A DNA stretch of 64,000 nucleotides from Lethocerus indicus (lineage: Eukaryota > Arthropoda > Insecta > Hemiptera > Belostomatidae). The translations under genes and the position numbers were made by a program. The DNA lies in assembly GCA_019843655.1 (NCBI GenBank), contig JACDQD010000008.1:11442442-11506441 (forward strand). The letters are read 5' to 3'. Positions 51,131-63,700 of this stretch are shown here, one piece after another; positions within the stretch are counted from its first letter, which is position 1; the number at the start of each line of letters is the position of its first letter. Under the pieces are notes generated by a model, which saw nothing but the letters and a program-made list of their open reading frames with translations, searched no databases and was not told where the DNA came from.

Positions 51131-51640
51131 ACAATGCACTTCGTCAATTAGGATTTAGAGTGTTTTATGAGCAGTATTTTCTCAAGGAAAAAAAATTGGG
51201 TTTCGTTCACAGCAGACTGTGGTCACAGGTTGGCGCTAACATATGTACATGTGTGAGCGTGTATATATATAAAGTGGTACCGTGCCTGACATAACGCCTT
51301 CTATAAATATACGTCTCTCCGAACTTCCTTTTCGTGTTTGAAGGAAGCCGCCCTCGAGAGACCGGACCCAGCTGCAGACTGAAGGCACCGCTAATTCGCG
51401 GCCAAGCAGGGAAATGTTCCGTGATGTGTGACCAAAGGTTTCGCCTTGGCTTAAGGGGGAACTCTCAGACCTGGGCACGAACCAGTGTTCGCAGGCTCCT
51501 CCTTTTCCCCGCAGTTTTTAGTCTGGAACACGGCCTGCCCTCGTTAAATGGCCGTGCGTGTAATATTCTTATTTGAATTCCTCTTTCGCATACGCCTTCC
51601 GACCCCGCCAAGGGGGCGCTACACCCCAGACAAATATATT

Positions 51641-51689
51641 GCATATAACACAACAAAAATCCTTGTCCTTGTTGTGTTGTGCATATAAC
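51641..51689. repeat. 10-bp hairpin bracketed by a 9-base direct repeat
   Basis: AACACAACAA (51647-51656) pairs with TTGTTGTGTT (51669-51678). GCATATAAC occurs directly repeated at both edges (51641-51649 and 51681-51689). The arrangement recalls a tiny insertion with a duplicated target, but the repeat overlaps the hairpin arm, so slippage is as likely. Confidence 0.45.
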
Positions 51690-54420
51690 CCTGTACAACA
51701 TAATATGTCATTAACTGTCATCTTTCCCCAAAGAGTACTTTGTGAAATTACAATTTAAATTACTGCATTATGAGTTGACAGCTATTAATTTATGTTATAG
51801 CGTTTAATTTTTTAGTTAGGTATTAATAATTCATGGGTTTTATGTAGGTATATTATTTGAGAACGATTGGTCAATAATTCCTAGTTTTTATTTGACGTCG
51901 GAAACTACCGATGAGCAAACTCAATTAATAATCATACAAGTACGAACTTTTCATTAATATTGTAATGGTATATTAATTAGGACATAACAAATGCATTAAA
52001 TCAGAATTGAAGCCTAGGCAAACCAACACATGAGAGATTCATGACTTTCAGCTGCAGTTACTAGGAAGTTTCACCTAACCGTTTAGAACAATAGGAAGGT
52101 GGCATTTATGGGGCCTGAACAACGCACTCGGATGCCGGAACACGAGAAAGCTTGTAACGCGAAGCTTCCAAAGTGGTACTAGGGTTTCGTGGAAGTAAGG
52201 TTTCTCCTTCCCGTTGTCGACACGTAATCAAAATCTAGTTACAGGGGTAGTAAGTGATCGGATAAATGACGGTTAATATGGGCTTTCGACGGGACAAAAT
52301 CGTTTGCGGTATTGTGTCAGTATAAAATAATTATTTCATCTTTTAAATTATTCAGACAGACACTGTTTAAACGTTACAGTGACTTACTTTTTTACCTACC
52401 GACTTTTTAAATAATCCATACTTTATGTCTATTATATTTTAATGGAACACACAATTCTACCCAATTTCTGTTGTCTCGGTAAACAATGCCATATCGTACC
52501 AAAAATCTTGAATAAATGTAGTGTTCAAAACAGCGTGAACATGAAAAATGTGGGAAATATTATATCATCATTGGCATACTATAATTAATAGGCGAATTAA
52601 AGGCCGAAAAACGTTTACATGTTGTATGTTGTTACTTTCACACTGAAACTATTATACTTTTTAATTTTAGAATACTCACTAATTTTTAAGGATTGTGAGA
52701 CGGTAAAACATATCTGGCATGGGTAAGGGTGAAGACCGACGTTTTGGTGACATTTAACATCCCCAAAACAGGGATGTCTCGTGGGGGATTATAGGGCGTT
52801 GGACTAGGAGAGGCAGTGGCAAGTGCAATCGGCCATCGAGCAAGTAGCCTGAGCCGAGGTGCAGCTCTTGTCAGAGGCAAGGTCAACCACCTCGGGCCCG
52901 CCTAGAGAGGCCCCTCAGGCTCTGAACATAGCATAGACCGACCGACGATTTTGTCCGCCGGTGGCTGACCGCTTTTGGAAGGTGGGACATCTCTCAGCCC
53001 CATCACGAATTACCACGGAACGATTACCGAAGCATGTCAATCTTATTACACCGTGACAACTGGTTAATGATAGTACTCATTATCGCGCATTGACATACCT
53101 CCTAATAAAATCGAGGATCAGAGGATTGGGGTTATGGATGGGTAAGTATGGATTACATAAAGTGACTTGAGGGGGCATAATTATATAATAATAATTATAG
53201 ATAATTATATTTATCATCTTGAAATTTGTATAAAACAAAGAGATAGCCACGTTCCCGAAAGAACTCTTGGGCAAAAATGAACACGAGAAAGCTATCGACT
53301 CAAATAACCGCGATTCGCTATTACAGACAAATAACATCCACATCAACAGTCTGCGCGATAAATGTGGCCAAAATAATCATCCAATATATCCTGGTATAAG
53401 AAAGAATTTCCGCTGTATGTATTCAATAAAAATAAATATGTTCGTTAATTTAAAGCATTTTTGATAAGTACTTCCAGCAGACGGGTCCGTTAAGATATAA
53501 AACGGAATATTAGGGTAACCTAAACCGCGTGGAACAAACCCCCTATATGTATTTACCCTTGGGTAAATCGGTCCAGAATTAGATAGATAGACGGAAAGAA
53601 TGGATATTTACAAACACGAAGCAACAAGATTAAAAATAAATTCCTGACCCTTGCTACTTCATGCCCATCGGAATGAAAGGAAATATCCCACTGAATACCA
53701 GCGAGTAGAAGGGATCTTACCTTAATCACGAACCTCAAGAAAAGGAATCAAACATTGGGGAATATTGAACACTGGCTCAAGTTTATTATGATATACGCTA
53801 TACTGAATACCTCAATCTGAAACTGGGACGACTTACTACATTGTTCATGAATACGTAGGTATCTAGAAGGACCCAGTGGAAAATGAATTTCCAATTGTGG
53901 CGGTGAATACATGAACACTTCTTAAATTATGGTTATCTGATGGTACATGACGATATCAAAATAATCAACAGTATTTAAATGCGATTTAGTTACGGAGTTA
54001 AGATGGTTAGCATCACAGTGAACAGATGGGGGTAGCAGATGGAACATCCTGAGAGCGCCACACTGTTCCAAAAGAGCCTGCTGGTTTATAATCATGCTTT
54101 ATGATTCAACCGCAATCAAATTTTTGACGCTTTATTTTTTGGGGTTCTTTTGTTTCTCATGCAACCTCTTAAAATGTCCATTTTTATCAGGAAATATGTC
54201 GTAAGTCCGTCCATTACTTTGTCCACTCTGTTTTTTATGTTTGCACGGTTATATTATGTAAGATGACAGAATTGTAAGAAGACCAAGGAATTTCGAATTT
54301 TTTTTATACCGCTCTGCCCCCGTTGGCTTCACAGTTAATCCGTATTAAATAGGTAATTTCGAATATGTTTAAAATCGTTTTATAAATTACATACTATATG
54401 ATAGTTACAGGAAGAGGCCT
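51690..54420. other. Non-coding stretch
   Basis: No supported gene. A CpG-rich patch lies at about 52700-53000. CpG is common up to about 54380, in contrast to the block that follows. Confidence 0.5.
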
Positions 54421-56160
54421 GAATCAAAGAAGGCCAGAAAAAGAGAAGTTGGAATGTGTTAGTAATTTTTTAAGAAGTTATAGACCATTATTTAAAAAAA
54501 TACATGCAATAAGTGTTATAATGCCATAAAATTTGATTTATGTCAGTTCTTAACTATAGAATAATATTAAATTAAGGTTGACTCACATAGTAGCAGATCT
54601 GTGTCAGCTGCTTCGCCGGACACCTACAAAAATATTTAATTATGATTAGATTAAAATAATTTACACATTTTATACATATTATATAATACTCATAAAAAAA
54701 TCTCTTCTTTGGAAAAAATGCAGTAATTATTCTAACAAGTTAGACTTGTATTCTATACTAGTACCATCCATACATTAGCTATAGATTGCACTTATGAATT
54801 AATTCATTGAAATTGAGCCATTAAACATTTATATTTACATAAACTACAAATATTAAAATATTTTTAATTTTTTAAATTAATATTCATTTTATGCATGACA
54901 TGGGTTTGTGTGCAATTTTTTTTCAAAATATAGTCTGAACTCTGCCAATAATATGATCAAACAAATCAGTTTTCATTGATTTGTCAACTGAAGTTTCCTT
55001 TTATTTCAGCTTCATTTAGTATCTTTAAATCCAGGGGTAAATATTCATAAGCCTAAAGTTATGAAATTTTCTTAATTTTAAAAGCTCAATATCATATTTT
55101 TATTAATTTTAAAATATTATGTAATACAATATGATGTTAAAGGATATGTCCATTAAATCCTAAACATGTAATAACCATCAATTTAATTATATCTAACAAA
55201 TTTATAATAAATTAATTTCAGTCAGTGCATAGAAAATTATAATGATGCATAAGATAAAATAAGTGACATAAAGTATATTAATGTAGAATATGTTATCATC
55301 AGCATTTTATTCGTCTCTCTTTACATATATTAAGTTGTATGAATTTGTTTAAAAATAAAACATAAATATGAATTTTGATTGAAGAAATCAGAACTGACTT
55401 TTTTTATATTGAAGATAACTTATTTTACATTTATTTTTCTACACTCCCAGGAAACTAAAACAGTGAATTAAATGTTGATATATCCCATAATTTTCCTTTA
55501 AAAAGGGAAAAATGTTCTATTAAATGATTTTAATAAATGTTGCATTCATCTTTTTTATTATTTTTTTTATATTTTAGATAAACAAGATTTAAATTAATTA
55601 TCTGTCAAATTCTACTGAAAATTAGCATGGAAAGCATGCCCTTCGAATCTGAATTTCACTTTCAAAACAGGAAGTGGATAAATGGCTCAGTATGGGAACT
55701 CATTTTTTCACAAGAAACGAGGAAAAGAATAGAAAAATTAACCCTAAAAATTAAGCACCCTATTCTAAGATGGATTAAAAGACAATAGACCAAATAATGT
55801 AATTTCCCATGACATGGTTTCCTCTTATGATGTAATAATCACAAGGTTCAATATATTACAGGCAGGGCACAATAATCATGTGATAGGTTCAGTAATGAAT
55901 CAAAACTGTTAGATAATAAATAAATTATAATAATGTGATATTATACATTATTATAATGTGCACAAAAATATTACTTGGTGTCCATTATTAGAATATAACA
56001 ATTCCATTGTACCATTTGACTGAATTTTACATGACATTAATATGATATGGTGTTATTAATAGTATTCCAGAAATATCTTATCTTTCTCACAACGTTTTCT
56101 AGGACAAGCCATATTTCTACCAAAGAGAAATAGTAATGTCAATTATATTAAATCAAAAGA
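54421..56160. other. AT-rich, CpG-depleted block
   Basis: In 1740 bases I count only six CpG (at about 54614, 54617, 55311, 55644, 55718 and 56093), with none between 54618 and 55310. Neighbouring sequence such as 53341-53700 has more than ten in 360 bases. The block is strongly AT-rich with long T and A runs, and has no open frame of note. It may be an old inserted element or a segment with a different methylation and mutation history. No terminal repeats were found. Confidence 0.6.
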
Positions 56161-57093
56161 CTGCACTCCACTTTCAGAAGCAATATTGACCAACGCATAT
56201 AAGTTATGTTAATTTTTTCAAAATTTTATCGAGTGCACATACGAACTTCTTTTGACAAATTTAAAAACTGAGCGAAAACGGTTTTCCATTCACATTTTCT
56301 CGAATTTACCAATTTTCTAGTTCTAAAACGATTTTCTCGTTGTGAGGGCGCTGAATGGCACTGAAGGCGCTGAGGCGAAGACATTGCAAAAAATATTGAT
56401 CGTGTGCAGAAATTTCTTTTTGTCGACCTATTCACAGTGGTCATACGAAGGACCTTGCAGGAAACCGAAATTTAGGCCCCAGCAATCAATAAATATGTAC
56501 GGAAGAAAGTGGAACATATACGCACTGAGGCCCTTGTTCTTATTTAATATGCATTGAACTCGGAGCATTATCCTTCGGAGAAAGTCACTTACGCTTTCAT
56601 TAAATTTCTACTGAAGACTAAAATGAAGAACTGGAAGGACCTGTAGTATCTTTCCAACTTTAAAATTAAAAAAAAATTCTTTTCGAGAAAGCACATTATA
56701 GTATGACTTGTTCTTTCATTTTTTTGTAACTGAACTGAATTAGTGTAATTATCCGATGCTATTTTAATTAGTTCCCTTCCAATTCTTTCAGCTTAATCAA
56801 AGAAATTCCTTCTTATCCGCTCTCAATGAATGGAAAGGTAAACAATCCAAGGCTACGCTCTTGTCGACTTGCTTTTGGAATTGAGAGGAGAATACTAGGG
56901 TAGCATTTTGTTGAAAAGAAGTGAGGAAACCCCTGATATCTCTTTGATGATTGGATACGAATGTGTGATTTGCACCTGCGATGATACTGGAGCAGCGCGA
57001 ATACCAAAAGAGGTAGAAAGTACAAAGGAAAACGTAGGGAATACGCAGTAAAGGGAGGTTCCCACAAAAAACCTGGATTTATGAATTAACAGA
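56161..57093. other. Non-coding stretch
   Basis: CpG becomes common again from about 56228. No supported gene. Frames on both strands are short and without motifs. Confidence 0.5.
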
Positions 57094-57141
57094 TACGTGA
57101 ACAAGAGTAGTTCTTCCCTTGTTCATGTAGCAAGAACTACT
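57094..57141. other. Interleaved double hairpin, pseudoknot topology
   Basis: Stem 1 pairs TACGTGAACAAG (57094-57105) with CTTGTTCATGTA (57118-57129), 12 pairs with one G-T. Stem 2 pairs AGTAGTTCTT (57106-57115) with AAGAACTACT (57132-57141), 10 perfect pairs. The order is A-B-A'-B' with almost no unpaired bases between A and B, the arrangement of an H-type pseudoknot. It could fold in RNA of either strand, or record a complex local duplication and inversion. No gene lies next to it. Confidence 0.8.
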
Positions 57142-60100
57142 ACTAGCGTCTATGGTATGGGTAATTAAGACGGAATACACGGAGAGTATAAAGTTTTTTT
57201 CCCAGGGTTAATAAAATTATGGATTCAGAAATGATTGTGCGAGAATTTTTTCTTAATGTGACCAGACCCAATGAATAGCAAGTTGCACGATAGTAGTCGC
57301 CTACGAAAGCAGCCTTACATTTACTCCAAGTGACTAAGTGAAATTTATAAAGTAGTTGATTTATTATATTCATAAAGTGCTTTCAAAGCAGAATTGCTAG
57401 GCCGCCCCGGAGGACACGTTCCGCTTTCTTCCTGGAATATTCCTTCCTTATCGGACCCCGAAATCCGTAGCACGAATTTGGGAAAAAAGTCACGAAGCGT
57501 TCTGTATCGTCAGTGAAATAAAATTCTTTTTAAAACGGAGGAAATAAATAAAACCCATCGGCCTAAAACAGAAAAAGTAGAAAGTCAGATTTACGAAAGT
57601 AACGATTTTCAAAACGTATCTCACCTTTGGGCTTTCACCAAATCAGGTAAACGGCGGACTTGGAATTGATTAACTCATGACTCGGTCTGTGAGAGGGAAA
57701 GAAATTCGTAACGCAGAATCACTTTGAAGCAATTATGAATTGCACTTTCAGAACTCGATAGGAATAGTCACACTTTACAATTTCAACATTCTCCTTGAAT
57801 AAGAATATTCTGTTCCTATGGTCATTATAAGAATAATGAATTCTAGAATAATGAATGTGGAAATTACTTTTATCTGTCTGATGTAAGATTAACATTAAAT
57901 GTATTATGGTTCGACTTCTGATGTTTGAGTTAAAAATACCGGATTATAGAAATCAGACCGGGGAATTTAAATAGACTCCAGGACTTGAACGAAACAGGCT
58001 GGGTTAATTAACATGAGCCGTCGTACTTGTATGTGACGATTGGGAGACCGCGAAAATTTCCGGACCGAGAAACGGGGGCGTGCAATGACACTATCAGACT
58101 GTGAAACGGCTGAAGTAACGAGGAGACCTGCTGCCCTGGAGCCAATAAAATGTAGGTTGTCCAACAAATGTCGGTCTTGGTCACGTATAACATATACTGC
58201 GCCTCTTGTGGAAACGCCATTTAGTTTCTGGCTCGTAAGCCCACCAAAAAATAACTACGGCATTGTAAAACAGGACAATCCCTGGATAGTCCTTGTAATT
58301 CCTCCACCTAACTTCCCTCGCTAAAGGAAGTATCCAAATATGGTGTTTAGTCTGATTGAGATTAAGACTAGAATACAGAGGACTTAACGGTGATAGCGAC
58401 TGGTTAATACGCACGGAAAACAAAAATAATAAGGGCCTAAATTAACAGTACACGTATCTCGATTTCAAGTGTGTCACCACACTATATTCCTGCCTGCGGA
58501 GATAGCCAGAAATGGGGTAATATTGCTTTCTCCGCTTGCTTGCCTCCATTGTGGCAGGGAGATCTGACGGAATGAGAACAGTTGCTACAAGAACGACATT
58601 TGGAGATAGACAAAACAACTTAGGTGCCCGGATAACGTTGGACAAATTTGTGATGCCATTCAAAAATCAGGGTACCAATACCACTTCTTGTAATAAATCT
58701 GATAAATGTTTTATTGTACTCCCCGTTGCCACCAACGTAGGGAGAACAAAAAATAAAGCATTAAATAATAACATGGTTCCATGCGTGTTTTTTCAATTAC
58801 GACCTACTAAAATTCATTAATATTAGCAAATGAACTATCTTCTACAATTGTCCTTTATCCAATCCTTTTAGTAGGTAAAAACTTTGTGATATTAAAATGG
58901 AAACTCGAAGACCACGGCGTTTAAAACTTGAGGATTTAGAAAAGAAATCTTCCTTCAATTTGTAGAAGCGTGTCAGTAGGACCGCATTCAGGAAATCTTG
59001 GAAAAATGTCAGTCAATCTTGGCACATTCCTTAGGAACTCGAAGACTGTAAACTGGAATTAAACCAAACTCAATTTGGGAAAATAAAAACGTAAACCGCT
59101 TTAACTTAAGCGCCTGCCTTGCTAATCGCACCTATATTTAGTTTCAGAATGTGAAATATTTGTCATAAATTCCTAGAATGTTACGACTGAATTGCAACCT
59201 ATATAATATATGAAACATGAAATACCCATAATTGCACGCTAATATATTTCTAGCATATTAAGGCATTCCAATGTAGAAGTAGGTTGGGAAAAGTAAAAAA
59301 TAATGCCAAAATGATTCAGGCAATCATGAAAACATACTTAGGTCATTGTCTTTTGACTGTACTTTTTAAATTCATACAAAAAAATCATATGTCATGAATT
59401 ACGTAATTAACAGCAGATAAATCACGAATAACATAAATAACAGCAGATAAATTTTATCATCGATGTTTGCGAGCTTACGGAATATTATTTTCCTGAAAGG
59501 AAATCGAACGGTGAAATTCGACCTCTGAAAACAGGTTGGTCAACAGCTTCACGACTGAGGCCACTCGGTCGAGGCCGAATAACGAAAGTCAATGCCAGTG
59601 ACGAGTCAATTGTCACTAATCGTCTTCAAAATAGCGTCCAATATTGGACCACATTTGGGTTCAATTATGTTAGAATGTAGATTGCTCAAGCACGTTTAAA
59701 GTATTTCAAGTTCTTGCCTCATACCTGCTCTTAATTTTTTTATTTAACGCACAAACTTTCAAGCCAACGTCAATTCCGGAATAATTATTTGTTGTTTTAT
59801 TACAAGGTCCCAAGAAATTTATGTTATAATGCTTACCAAATTAGTTATTTCTGAATACTAGTTATAACTACTGTTGTGTCTAAATATTTACGCATCTATA
59901 CGTAACTAACGAACCTGATCATAAAATATCTCTCTTGATCTTACCCACTCCCCACCTCCCAGCTTTAATTTGGAAATTAATTTTGAAACGGGCGGCGAAT
60001 GCTCAGATAATAGATCGATTTTGGTTTTACACTATCAGTAGTTAGAATAGACATTCTATTGTTTATTTATATATCAACATGAGCGGAGTAGAGGTGTTTC

Positions 60101-60334
60101 ATTTTCCGATTATATGATTCATAAATGGGAATTAAGTCATGTTCCATCATTAAGCCGCGTGATTTGAAGGCCGCTTCTGAGTTTCGCGGAGTGTGTCTAG
60201 CGGCGGCACCCAAAACACTTTCACTGTAAGTCACACGTTCGAAAGTAACCGGTGTAATCTGGTCCGATCTGAGGCCCCCTTGATCACGAAAAAAGGCGTT
60301 TGACCCCCTTTTGGATCGGAACCCTCCAACTAAC
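57142..60334. other. Non-coding stretch upstream of the right-end gene
   Basis: No supported exon. TAACAGCAGATAAAT is directly repeated at 59408-59422 and 59438-59452 (30-base period). From about 60150 the sequence becomes CpG-rich as it approaches the exon at 60382. It may be intergenic or the 5' UTR intron of that gene. Confidence 0.5.
59408..59452 (+). repeat. Short direct repeat, 30-base period
   Basis: TAACAGCAGATAAAT occurs twice exactly (59408-59422 and 59438-59452). The intervening sequence is related to neither. Confidence 0.8.
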
Positions 60335-60381
60335 TCACTCTCTCTCTCTCTCTCTGTCTGTCTCTCTCTCTCACTTCACAG
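60335..60381 (+). promoter_or_regulatory. CT microsatellite acting as 3' splice-site tract
   Basis: A branchpoint-like ACTAAC (about 60329-60334) is followed by a CT/GT run (60335-60374) and then CACTTCACAG ending at 60381. Branchpoint, pyrimidine tract and AG are in the right order and spacing for a strong 3' splice site on the plus strand. The same CT run could alternatively be a GAGA-factor site in a promoter. Confidence 0.55.
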
Positions 60382-60662
60382 AGGCTCCCGTTCATCTTTC
60401 TCTTTTCTCCCCCTCCGGCTCTGTTTCCAGTCTCCGGCAAGGGGGAGCCGCAGAGAGGCTCTTCTGCTCAGAGTGAAACCGAATTTCCAGCCGTAACGTT
60501 CAAACCGGATTTCGCGCTCCCGACACAGTCGCGGAGTCCCCTCTCAGCCGCGATCTCGATCCCATCCCGAGCGTGACATGTGCGATCTCAAGTCGACGGC
60601 CTTCACTCGAAGACTGAACTGGAACCGCTTATATTGAGAAGTCGTTCAGCGACCGGGATGCG
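60382..60662 (+). other. 5' UTR with two upstream reading frames
   Basis: The part of the exon before the start codon is GC- and CpG-rich (CCCCCTCCGGCTCTG; GCAAGGGGGAGCCGCAGAG). Two upstream ATGs precede the main one. One opens a 19-codon frame at 60578-60637. The other, at 60658, opens a six-codon frame ending at 60678 that overlaps the main start out of frame. An in-frame TGA at 60615-60617 closes the main frame upstream. The overlapping frame would be expected to dampen translation of the main product. If the acceptor at 60381 is not used, transcription would start within or upstream of this segment. Confidence 0.5.
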
Positions 60663-60726
60663 ATGGAGTTTCACGTGAAGGGCGCCACACTTTTGGCGCA
60701 TTTATTGGTACTGTTGTATTTTCAAG
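60663..60726 (+). CDS. First coding exon, signal peptide of a secreted or membrane protein (partial)
   Basis: The ATG at 60663 has G at -3 and G at +4 and follows an in-frame stop at 60615. The exon encodes 21 residues beginning MEFHVKG with the hydrophobic core ATLLAHLLVLLYF and then Q, plus the first base of a glycine codon. It ends TTTTCAAG before the donor GTGTGT (boundary 60726/60727), so the intron is phase 1. A short basic start plus a leucine-rich core is a classical ER signal peptide. A signal peptide closed by a phase-1 intron is common in immunoglobulin-superfamily and other modular extracellular proteins of animals. The mature protein is encoded beyond the right edge, so the family cannot be named. 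Confidence 0.6.
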
Positions 60727-63700
60727 GTGTGTAGACATCGTAATTTTATAGCGGTTTGAGGACGCGGAGGGAGGGGGAATATGGAGGCCTTCGAGGTTTC
60801 AGATCATAAGTCGCTCGTTAGAGAGGTTTCAACTTCCTAAGAAAGTCGGTAGATTCAGTTTTGTCAGTTGTCATTGCCCTAACCGGACCATACATGACAT
60901 ACCCAAGAAACGATTCAAATAAGGGTGGATAATAGTTGTAGTTATATTTTTAACAATTCCAATAGTCTTATATGATATTTTATCACAAGAGGCCAATAAC
61001 CGAGGTAATGTAATGTCTTGTACTTTTTCTAGAACTTAACAATTTAATTTTGGGGTTATTATAATTCACAAATACTGGCTTCACAGGTTATCGTGTTCAA
61101 AATGTATTTTTCTGATTTATGCAATATAATCTCCTTTAATTGTGATATTGTATCTGCATTGGTAATATCTGTTGCTTAATTAAATTCAGGAATAGAATAT
61201 GCACACCGAACATAATTGCGAAAATTATTATCGTTACATGTCTATCCGCGTTTAGAATGATTAGTGACACTATGTTATCTTGTGATCGAAAAGAAATGAC
61301 TACTATTCCAGGTATGAATGTTCCTTGCTTTGTCTTGGAGAAGAGGAATTTCATACTAATTAGCAAAATAAAAGTGAATTGCTGAGTCAGTTGATAGTAA
61401 TGGGGCGAAGAAATAAACAAGCCGCTTGACCACTAATTCGCAAGGTCAATGTTCCGTAAATTTGATAATGATTATTATTAATAAATCATCTGGTTCTACT
61501 TTCACTTAAAATTTGTGTGCGACATGGGATCGTTGAAATAGAACGGGTTGCGTATTATTTCCCTTAATTGTTTCGTTCAGAAAACTTTCTAGACACTGTA
61601 CATAATTAAAACAGCAATGGTATCTTCCCGAACGATATTTCCCAAAATTAAGGTAGGTAGATGCAATCAAGGTTTAATAGGCACAAATGACTTTCGCTCA
61701 GTACAATTTGTCTTTGACTAACGAAAATTAGACCGACTAATGACATAAGTGAGACATAATTCGGATGTCTCTAGAGAAAAAATCCTCCCAATTGTCTGCG
61801 ATACAATTATTCCCATAATGATTGTATCCGTGAATTATGAAAAAAAGAGAACACCGCCAACATTTTCTCAAAAGTACGATTTTACAGATAAATAAGGCAT
61901 TAAACCCTTCAAATTTCTATTAAATTAAGTGATGGTTTTATACTGTAGGTTCGTGATGTTTCTGTCTCCTCTCGCTGGTTTGGTCTTTTGCTAGACCGGT
62001 TTCGGCTGCTCGCCATGATGGTTTTATAGATCCAATGAAATTCTGTTACGCGCATATCAGTATTTAATGAATACACTCATGGTCATATAGTCTTTATTTG
62101 TTACAAGGCTCCTGGTCTATATCTATAATTAATTAATTGGTATTATTACTACTATTTTTCCCTCAGTCATTTGGTTAATAAGAGCCTACGTTCAGCGAAT
62201 GTCGGCTGTATATTCGCTAAGCGTCTCGTTTCATCTAATTTTCGAAAATGTCCAATTCAAAACTATTCCAATTAGTCGAGCGGGACTCGGAACAATTTAG
62301 GTTGCGAACACTCTTAATAAGTCCGTAAACGGTTTATTCAGTTATCAGTTCACAGTAGGATCGGATCGTTTCTGCATTCGTGACTCTGCCCCTGTTCATC
62401 TGAAGTCCGTAAGAAGTAATTCGGTACAAAACTCCCTCCCCCCCGCCCAGGAGCAGTCCGTACTATTGTTTCAGCCGAGATTTCCCACATTAGCTTAGCG
62501 GAAGGGCTGATCTCCAGCGCCGGTTTGGCCGCCTTATCCGTCCAGTAATAAAGCGGATAGCCCCGCGAGGGAGTCCTTGTCCCTCCTAATGTTACCAGCC
62601 TGCTCAGATCCTAGAGTCCGATTGTTGTAGACGGCGGAACTTTTCTTAGCGTTTTACTGCCCATTAGTATGTTAAACACGCCCGCTAATTTGTCTCGCGC
62701 AGGAGTTCAGAAAGGACCGACAAACGAGCCAACCGCTGGGCCGAGTTAATTTCCGGTTTCCTATTTTTGAGTAGAAAATTGTCTTCAGCATTTTTTCGTA
62801 TTTGAAATACTGACAGAATAAATAATAATGATTAATAATTATTTCTTAATTGCATGATCAATATCGTTGGTTATATGCGAAATTCTATAATTCCAAACAA
62901 TATCCAGCGTTAAAATTTAGCACTAATTTTCTTATGATTTGACCAGTCGGGTAGACATATTCTTCTTCGACGGGGTAAAAATAAAGTCGAACAAATTCGA
63001 TCGTAGAGTCGGCTGATTGGGGAAAGTGATCCGGCGAAAGTGGATTGTGACTTCCACTAATCGTTAATGTCAGTAGCTTCATAATGGACCGATACATTTG
63101 GATACAAATTTCAGATACTTTACAATTCTTGCAGTACTTAACCTTGTCGCGCGGAGTCTGGCTCTCACCAAATTCTTTTATGATTAATAAGCGCCGAGCA
63201 ATTTACATTCGGCGAAAGTTAGAAAGTGTTAAACCTCCCCTATTAGGAGGTTGATCTGTTTGGAACGAGACATTTCAAAAATGGCAAGTTTTCCTGACGT
63301 CACGGAAATTATTTTTTCAATGTATTTTTTAATTTATTTTTTTTATAAATTTTAATTCGTACCATTTATTTTATTGTACACTGTACCTTATTGTTAGCCT
63401 ATTGCACGTACTCTGATTTAACCAAAGAAGACAAGAACCAACTTCACACAATTAGGGACAAAACCTATTCACTTTTGAAAAAATGATATTGTTATTGAAA
63501 TAGAAAGTTACCCCCACCAGTGGATATCTTGTATATGTTCAGAACTCCATTATATGAATAAAGATGAGGAAAAAATCATTACTTTTATTCCACTATTTTT
63601 ATAGCAAGTAATAATTATTTGATATCACTTTCTGGCTATACCTCAAGTTTAAAATCGCCCATATCAATAAAAATGGCATAAACTATCATTTCATCGAAAA

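Noticed and set aside
55684..55860. TGGCTCAGTATGG resembles a tRNA A box, with GGTTCAATAT some 160 bases on
   Set aside because: The spacing is too long, the B-box match is poor, and no cloverleaf can be drawn.
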